Source of the DNA: Sphingobacteriales bacterium 44-15
GTDB lineage: Bacteria > Bacteroidota > Bacteroidia > Chitinophagales > Chitinophagaceae
Length of the DNA: 64,000 nucleotides
Assembly: GCA_001899685.1 (NCBI GenBank)
Contig: MKWG01000007.1
Location: 62,001 to 126,000, forward strand
Reading direction: 5' to 3'
Part shown: positions 59,761 through 64,000 of the stretch, piece after piece
Numbering within the stretch: position 1 is the first letter of the stretch
Layout of the letters: every line of letters begins with the position of its first letter
The notes under the pieces: model-generated
The model's database searches: none
What the model was told of the DNA's origin: nothing
Seen by the model: only the letters and a program-made list of their open reading frames with translations
Translations under genes and position numbers: made by a program

Positions 59761-60753
59761 TCACTTATCTCCAAATTTCTTCTTCAGGTTTTTTCTCCAT
59801 TTCCTGCACAGCCACATGCGCCTGAGATAAGCAATACTTACTGCAGTAACATTCCTGTATTCATCCCGGAAATAATCCAGGTATTCCGTAACACTGTTCC
59901 GGATATCAAGCCGGTTTTCTGCAAATTTCCTGAAAAAAGCGCCGTCCGCCGGATCATATTTTCTGAGCTCGCTTTCCAACTGCAGAGCAGTATAGCTGCG
60001 ATTACTGTACCTGCCGGAACAATTATTAAGTATACTCTCTCCTATCCTATCTTTTACATAACCGTCTCCACACGAGGGATAATAATCCCTGTGATCAAAG
60101 ATAATTACCGGTCTGCCGCATGCCATAGCTTCATAGGCAGAGCGTCCTACGCCCACCACAATATCGGCTTCATTGATCTTCTGTTCCACTTCCCATACCG
60201 GGTTATTATACTTGTCTACTACGATCAGCTTAGTCCCCACTCCTTCACATGCCTTTTCCAATGCTGCATTTGCCATTGCCGAATGGCACAGGCTCAGCAC
60301 ACATGTCAATTGAGTATGAAGAGGCTGCAGCAGACGGTAGCGCTCCAGGTTGATGCCATTCAGAATAACTCGGCTGGTATAACCAAGTTGCTGCAAATGC
60401 TTTTTTACTTCTTCTGATATGGCCACATAGGCATCAGCATTAGGAGAAGGCTGCTCCAGTTCCGGAAATACCCCATGACAGGTTTGGATCACAAAACCTT
60501 TTCCAAAAAGATAATTTACGCAGGTGTTATGATTAGCCAGGATAAGATCATATTTCTTTCCCGACATAAAGCGAATGGAAAAATCTTTTTCGAGCCTGTG
60601 TGATACCTCTCCCCTGAAAAAAGTGAAATATTCAACATGGTATCCTCTTTTCACTAATTCTTCCGCCATAGCGTAGGTATAGGATTCCGTTCCTCCCACT
60701 TTATCAAGATGATGGTTTGCCACCAGTATATGTTTTACAAATATCCCGTTCAT
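59761..60753 (-). CDS. Glycosyltransferase (GT4-like)
   Basis: This 330-residue protein resembles GT-B transferases: KHILVANHHLDKVGGTESYTYAMAEELVKRGYHVEYFTF at the N-terminus (acceptor domain), VILNGINLERY in the middle and IVVGVGRSAYEAMACGRPVIIFDHRDY in the nucleotide-sugar-binding domain, where E of AYEAMACG is the usual donor-phosphate contact. It probably adds a sugar to a surface polysaccharide or lipid-linked glycan. It faces the opposite way to the other transferases at the right end. No signal peptide. Confidence 0.86.
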   Translation of the reverse strand: MNGIFVKHILVANHHLDKVGGTESYTYAMAEELVKRGYHVEYFTFFRGEVSHRLEKDFSIRFMSGKKYDLILANHNTCVNYLFGKGFVIQTCHGVFPELEQPSPNADAYVAISEEVKKHLQQLGYTSRVILNGINLERYRLLQPLHTQLTCVLSLCHSAMANAALEKACEGVGTKLIVVDKYNNPVWEVEQKINEADIVVGVGRSAYEAMACGRPVIIFDHRDYYPSCGDGYVKDRIGESILNNCSGRYSNRSYTALQLESELRKYDPADGAFFRKFAENRLDIRNSVTEYLDYFRDEYRNVTAVSIAYLRRMWLCRKWRKNLKKKFGDK

Positions 60754-60940
60754 AAAACTGGCATAAAAATTTGGGTTAATAATTTAGGATCGCTTAACAT
60801 AAGCAATTATCATGTCAAAATACAGCGTAACAAATAAATATACCTACAATGCAACGAAACTTACTTTCTTTTGCTCAAGGAGTACCGTTGTCATATTGAA
60901 TTATTGCAGACATTTACAGCGTTAACAGTAAACAAACCGG

Positions 60941-61846
60941 ATGAACGTATTTAAAAAATTATGGTTTAAAGCAAAAGCCGACAGTCCCGCGGAATATAAG
61001 TTTTTGAAACATACAGAAAGATATCTGGAAAAATTAAAAAAAATCAATCCGCCGGATCTCAATTTCCCGGCAGGCAGAGGGATACATTTCAAGCACAGCG
61101 GCAATTGCGGGGATATTATATATGCCATACCTGCTATGAAAGCTATTGCCCGGGACCAAGACATTCATCTGCATCTTTTTTTGAACCGCCCTGCAGATTA
61201 TGCCAAACATTTCAAACATCCCCTGGGTAATGTTACGCTTAACCAAAAAATGTTTGAGATGCTGCAACCATTGGTACTCTCCCAGCCACAGTTTAAGGAA
61301 TGTGCCATACTGCAGGAACAAAAAACAGATATTGATCTTGACATCATGCGTGATTATCCGCTGCTGCTCGACAGGGGAAATATTGCCAGGTGGTATTTCC
61401 TGGTATTTCCCGGTAACTACGACTTAAATAAAGCCTGGCTGCAGGCAGAACCTGATAAAGATATGCAGGATGCTATCGTGCTGGCCAGGAGCTTACGATA
61501 CCAGGCGCCTAATATAGATTACCGCATCCTGAAAAGATATTCGAAGGTTTATTTTGTTGGCATTACAGAAGAATTTGAAGCCATGAAAAAATATATCCCT
61601 CATCTGATTTACCGCCCGGTGAAAGATTTCCTGGAAATGGCGTCGGTTATAGCAGGAGCAAAACTTTTTATAGGCAACCAGTCATTCCCATTCTCACTTG
61701 CTGAAGCGCTGAAAGTTAACAGGATGCTGGAAGTTTATTTTGAATGCCCGAATGTAACGGTATATGGAGAAAACGGGTTCGACTTTTCCTTTCAGCCTCA
61801 GTTTGAAAAATTAATCAGGATGAGATATGAAAACTGCGACAGATAG
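60941..61846 (+). CDS. GT9-like glycosyltransferase-fold protein
   Basis: This 301-residue protein has an N-terminal segment GRGIHFKHSGNCGDIIYAIPAMKAIARDQDIHLHLFLNRP, resembling the glycine-rich start of heptosyltransferase-type (GT9) proteins, and a late segment AKLFIGNQSFPFSLAEALKVNRMLEVYFECPNVTVYG comparable to their donor site. The middle (about 125-200) is less typical. It may transfer a sugar to a surface glycan. It is 15 bp upstream of the DUF5672 gene, and both precede a GT4 gene, so a glycan synthesis cluster is likely. Family assignment is by resemblance. Confidence 0.68.
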   Translation: MNVFKKLWFKAKADSPAEYKFLKHTERYLEKLKKINPPDLNFPAGRGIHFKHSGNCGDIIYAIPAMKAIARDQDIHLHLFLNRPADYAKHFKHPLGNVTLNQKMFEMLQPLVLSQPQFKECAILQEQKTDIDLDIMRDYPLLLDRGNIARWYFLVFPGNYDLNKAWLQAEPDKDMQDAIVLARSLRYQAPNIDYRILKRYSKVYFVGITEEFEAMKKYIPHLIYRPVKDFLEMASVIAGAKLFIGNQSFPFSLAEALKVNRMLEVYFECPNVTVYGENGFDFSFQPQFEKLIRMRYENCDR

Positions 61847-61861
61847 CCTTAAATTGCAGGA

Positions 61862-62665
61862 ATGGTTACAGTGGTCATTCCTATATATAAATCCACTATT
61901 TCACACACAGAAGATATCTCTTTACGCCAGTGTGCTAAAATATTAGGAAAATATACCATTACGATCATCAAGCCTGAACATCTTGAAAGCAACGGTTTTT
62001 TATCCTATTTTAATGACGTACGCGTGGAAAATTTTCCTCAATATTATTTTGAGGGCATTGAAGGTTATAATAAACTAATGCTTTCCGCTGAATTTTATGA
62101 AAGATTTCTGAAATACGAATTTATACTTATCCATCAACTGGATGCTTTCGTTTTTAGCGATCAGCTATTATACTGGTGCCGTCAGAAATATGATTATATC
62201 GGTGCACCCTGGCTATTTAAAGAGAATGTTAAAATCTCCTTGAAAAAGAGAATCAAACGCTTTATTGCCAGAAGAACAGCATACAGGAATAATATAAAAC
62301 AACCGGATTCTAATCTTCCCACCGAGCTGCAGTTTCACAATAAAGCAGGTAACGGGGGATTTTCACTACGCAGGGTAAAAAAATTTTACCGTCTCTGCAA
62401 AGAAATGAAGGAGGAAATAAAATATTACAATGGACAACATCATCATTTATATAATGAAGATGTATTCTGGTCGCTGGAAGTAAACAGGAAAAGAAAACAT
62501 TTAAATATCCCAGGCTATAAAAAAGCGCTCCGGTTCTCGTTTGAGCTTCACCCGGAATACGCTCTGGAAATTACGCACAACCATCTGCCCTTTGGCTGCC
62601 ATGCATGGGATCTGTTCCCTGAATTCTGGGATCCTTATATGAAAGAAGCAGGTTATTCCATATAG
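61862..62665 (+). CDS. DUF5672 protein, putative glycosyltransferase
   Basis: This 267-residue protein matches the DUF5672 pattern: VTVVIPIYKSTISHTEDISLRQC at the start, ITIIKPEHL, then YNKLMLSAEFYERF, ILIHQLDAFVFSDQLLYWCRQKYDYIGAPWL (with QLDAFVF as a DxD-like region) and GNGGFSLRRVKKF with EDVFWSLE further on, which is the C-terminal acid region of GT-A folds. Proteins with this domain are found among surface-glycan genes and are thought to be glycosyltransferases. The 15-bp spacing from the upstream gene indicates one message. The specific sugar is unknown. Confidence 0.84.
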   Translation: MVTVVIPIYKSTISHTEDISLRQCAKILGKYTITIIKPEHLESNGFLSYFNDVRVENFPQYYFEGIEGYNKLMLSAEFYERFLKYEFILIHQLDAFVFSDQLLYWCRQKYDYIGAPWLFKENVKISLKKRIKRFIARRTAYRNNIKQPDSNLPTELQFHNKAGNGGFSLRRVKKFYRLCKEMKEEIKYYNGQHHHLYNEDVFWSLEVNRKRKHLNIPGYKKALRFSFELHPEYALEITHNHLPFGCHAWDLFPEFWDPYMKEAGYSI

Positions 62666-63014
62666 TGAATGGGCAATGGTGAATCATTCACCATTCACTA
62701 TTCACCATTCACCATTCACATTTCCTTTAACATTTTGTTTGCAACGGTTTCAAATATTATATGGTCATGATTGCGGCCGGTATATTTTTAAATGCTGCCG
62801 GTATATACGATACGTAGTTTCATAAGATAAATAAAAAACAACGATGAGTTTTAGCATATTATTTCCAACGACCGGCAAAGAAGAACCGTATATAGCAAGT
62901 GTTAATCAGGTATGAATTTTGTACCATCTTGTTTATCCCAAATATTGCTTTCGCCATACCTCATCTCTACGCCTTTACCGGAATAAAGATTTTTGACACA
63001 TACGAATAAAATGT
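62666..63014. other. Intergenic region upstream of the last glycosyltransferase
   Basis: A 349-bp stretch. It starts with a word-like repeat (62670-62720, copies of CATTCACCATTCACTATTC and its reverse). A 23-codon frame (62844-62915, MSFSILFPTTGKEEPYIASV) and a minus-strand tail fragment (62902-63030, listed separately) are the only peptide-like parts. The promoter of the 63015 gene was not identified. Confidence 0.55.
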
Positions 63015-63030
63015 ATGAGGAATATCATTT
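62902..63030 (-). pseudogene. Possible C-terminal gene remnant
   Basis: The minus strand reads FVCVKNLYSGKGVEMRYGES and continues NIWDKQDGTKFIPD before a TAA stop at 62904. The composition is protein-like, but the frame is closed by a stop about 43 codons upstream, within the start of the glycosyltransferase gene. I read it as a possible fragment left from an older gene; the parent family is not recognised and chance is a real alternative. Confidence 0.22.
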
Positions 63031-64000
63031 TTGATTGTGAACGAATGAAATATTCGAGCACAGGACTATACCACTATTGTTTAAATCTAGGGCAGCATCT
63101 CCGGCAAAAACTGGAAACGTCCAACGAAGAGAAGCTGACTTTTTTTTCGCCGCCGCAGGTGCAGCCTCTATTGGGGTGCGGTCCGGGACATATTACACAG
63201 CACTCGCTTCAAAAATTTTTCATGCCATCGCTTAAAGGATATGATATATGGCATTGTACCTATCAGAACTCTCATTATGTTCCTAAGAGGAACAAGAAAA
63301 TAAGAGTGGTATTGACCATTCATGATCTTAACTTTTTGTATGAGAGCAAACCTGAATCAAAAAGAAAAAAACACTTACAGCACCTGCAGGAAAATATCGA
63401 CAGAAGTGATGCCATTGTATGTATTTCCGGTTTCTGCCGGAAAGATGTGATGCTTCATTGCAAAGTTGGGAGTAAACCTGTGCATGTGATACTGAATGGC
63501 ACCAATAATCTCCAGGCGCCGGATCTTGCCTCGGATTCTTATAAACCTAAAAATCCTTTTCTTTTTTCATTGGGGGTTATCAGTCCCAAGAAAAATTTTC
63601 ACGTGTTGCTGCCATTATTAAAATTAAACCGCCATCTCGAATTGCTGATCGCAGGAAGGACAAATGACCAGGACTACCTGAATTTTATTTATGCGTCAGC
63701 CCGGAAATTAAGAGTAGATGAAAACCTGAGAATGCTTGGAAGCATATCAGAGGGAGAAAAATCCTGGTACTACCGCAATTGCTATGCATTTGCCCTACCA
63801 TCCATAGCGGAAGGATTCGGGCTCCCCGTAGCAGAAGCCATGTCTGTGGGCAAGCCTGTTTTTCTTTCTGCCCGCACAGCATTGCCGGAGATAGGCAGCA
63901 ATGTCGCTTTTTATTTCCAGGATTTTTCAGCTACCCACATGCAGCGGGTGTTCACACAGGGAATGCAAACCTACCAGGAAAAGAAAATGGAGCAGGCAAT
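63015..64000 (+). CDS. Glycosyltransferase family 4 protein, C-terminus beyond the window
   Basis: The first 328 codons are visible; the gene runs off the right edge. From the ATG at 63015: MRNIIFDCERMKYSSTGLYH starts the acceptor domain, VVLTIHDLNFLYE is the usual HDL segment, IVCISGFCRKDVMLH the linker, LFSLGVISPKKNFHVLLP and LLIAGRTNDQDYLNFI the donor domain, and LPSIAEGFGLPVAEAMSVGKPVF the E-x7-E donor-binding motif of GT4. It resembles mannosyl- or rhamnosyltransferases of O-antigen or exopolysaccharide synthesis. An alternative ATG lies 4 bp upstream in another frame. It continues the glycan cluster started at 60941. Confidence 0.93.
   Translation, partial: MRNIIFDCERMKYSSTGLYHYCLNLGQHLRQKLETSNEEKLTFFSPPQVQPLLGCGPGHITQHSLQKFFMPSLKGYDIWHCTYQNSHYVPKRNKKIRVVLTIHDLNFLYESKPESKRKKHLQHLQENIDRSDAIVCISGFCRKDVMLHCKVGSKPVHVILNGTNNLQAPDLASDSYKPKNPFLFSLGVISPKKNFHVLLPLLKLNRHLELLIAGRTNDQDYLNFIYASARKLRVDENLRMLGSISEGEKSWYYRNCYAFALPSIAEGFGLPVAEAMSVGKPVFLSARTALPEIGSNVAFYFQDFSATHMQRVFTQGMQTYQEKKMEQA

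Overview
The window comes from a Bacteroidota chromosome, most likely a member of the Chitinophagaceae or a close relative. The indications are a sigma/FecR/SusC regulatory trio, a SusC/SusD pair, a type IX secretion C-terminal domain, promoters of the TAnnTTTG kind, weak or absent Shine-Dalgarno sites, and intergenic word-like repeats typical of this phylum. No rRNA, tRNA, CRISPR array or complete insertion sequence was seen.

Layout. (1) 1-2186, minus strand: an ECF sigma factor, a FecR anti-sigma factor and the first 50 codons of a SusC-type receptor running off the left edge. (2) 2544-3410, plus strand: an AraC-family regulator. (3) 3529-11451, minus strand (operon A): an MFS transporter, an HpaI-type aldolase, an aldo/keto reductase, a Gfo/Idh oxidoreductase, three SDR dehydrogenases and a zinc alcohol dehydrogenase, together a sugar or sugar-acid catabolic set. 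(4) 11641-13722, plus strand: an exported FG-GAP/VCBS repeat protein. (5) 13751-36595, minus strand (operon B): a 23-kb polysaccharide-utilisation-type locus. It starts with SusC and SusD and continues with five paralogous secreted beta-propeller proteins (GH32/43-like), two BNR/sialidase-like proteins, an amidohydrolase-aminotransferase fusion, a sodium:solute symporter, a DAO-type flavoenzyme, a PhyH dioxygenase and a HEAT-like lipoprotein. (6) 37052-46958, minus strand (operon C): RidA, two 3-hydroxyacyl-CoA-dehydrogenase-like proteins, a class III aminotransferase, an M19 dipeptidase, a ceramidase-like protein, an aldo/keto reductase and a secreted TIM-barrel glycosidase-like protein. (7) 47214-58792: general functions, namely an M43 protease with a type IX sorting domain, a Na+/H+ antiporter, a vWA lipoprotein, a sugar porter, an HtrA protease and a two-component system. 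(8) 58958-64000: a LOG-family protein and glycosyltransferases of a surface-glycan cluster.

The main discovery is that operons A, B and C appear to form one regulon. Upstream of the transporter (A), susC (B) and ridA (C) lies the same 35-bp element, at 11522-11556, 36720-36754 and 47020-47054. In all three it is followed after exactly 21 nt by a perfect Bacteroidota -7 box (TACATTTG, TAGATTTG, TACATTTG). Inside the element an AGTA core occurs twice, 21 bp apart. That is the geometry used by AraC-family activators, and an AraC-family gene lies next to operon A. Taken together the three operons would import a glycan or glycoconjugate, trim it outside the cell and in the periplasm, and process products that probably carry an amino group: two class III aminotransferases, an amine-oxidase-type flavoenzyme, RidA (imine removal), an amidohydrolase domain and a dipeptidase are all present. 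The substrate cannot be read from the sequence.

Several genes look longer than they are because the open frame continues upstream into a repeat or a promoter. I moved those starts to internal ATG or GTG codons and give the reason in each entry.
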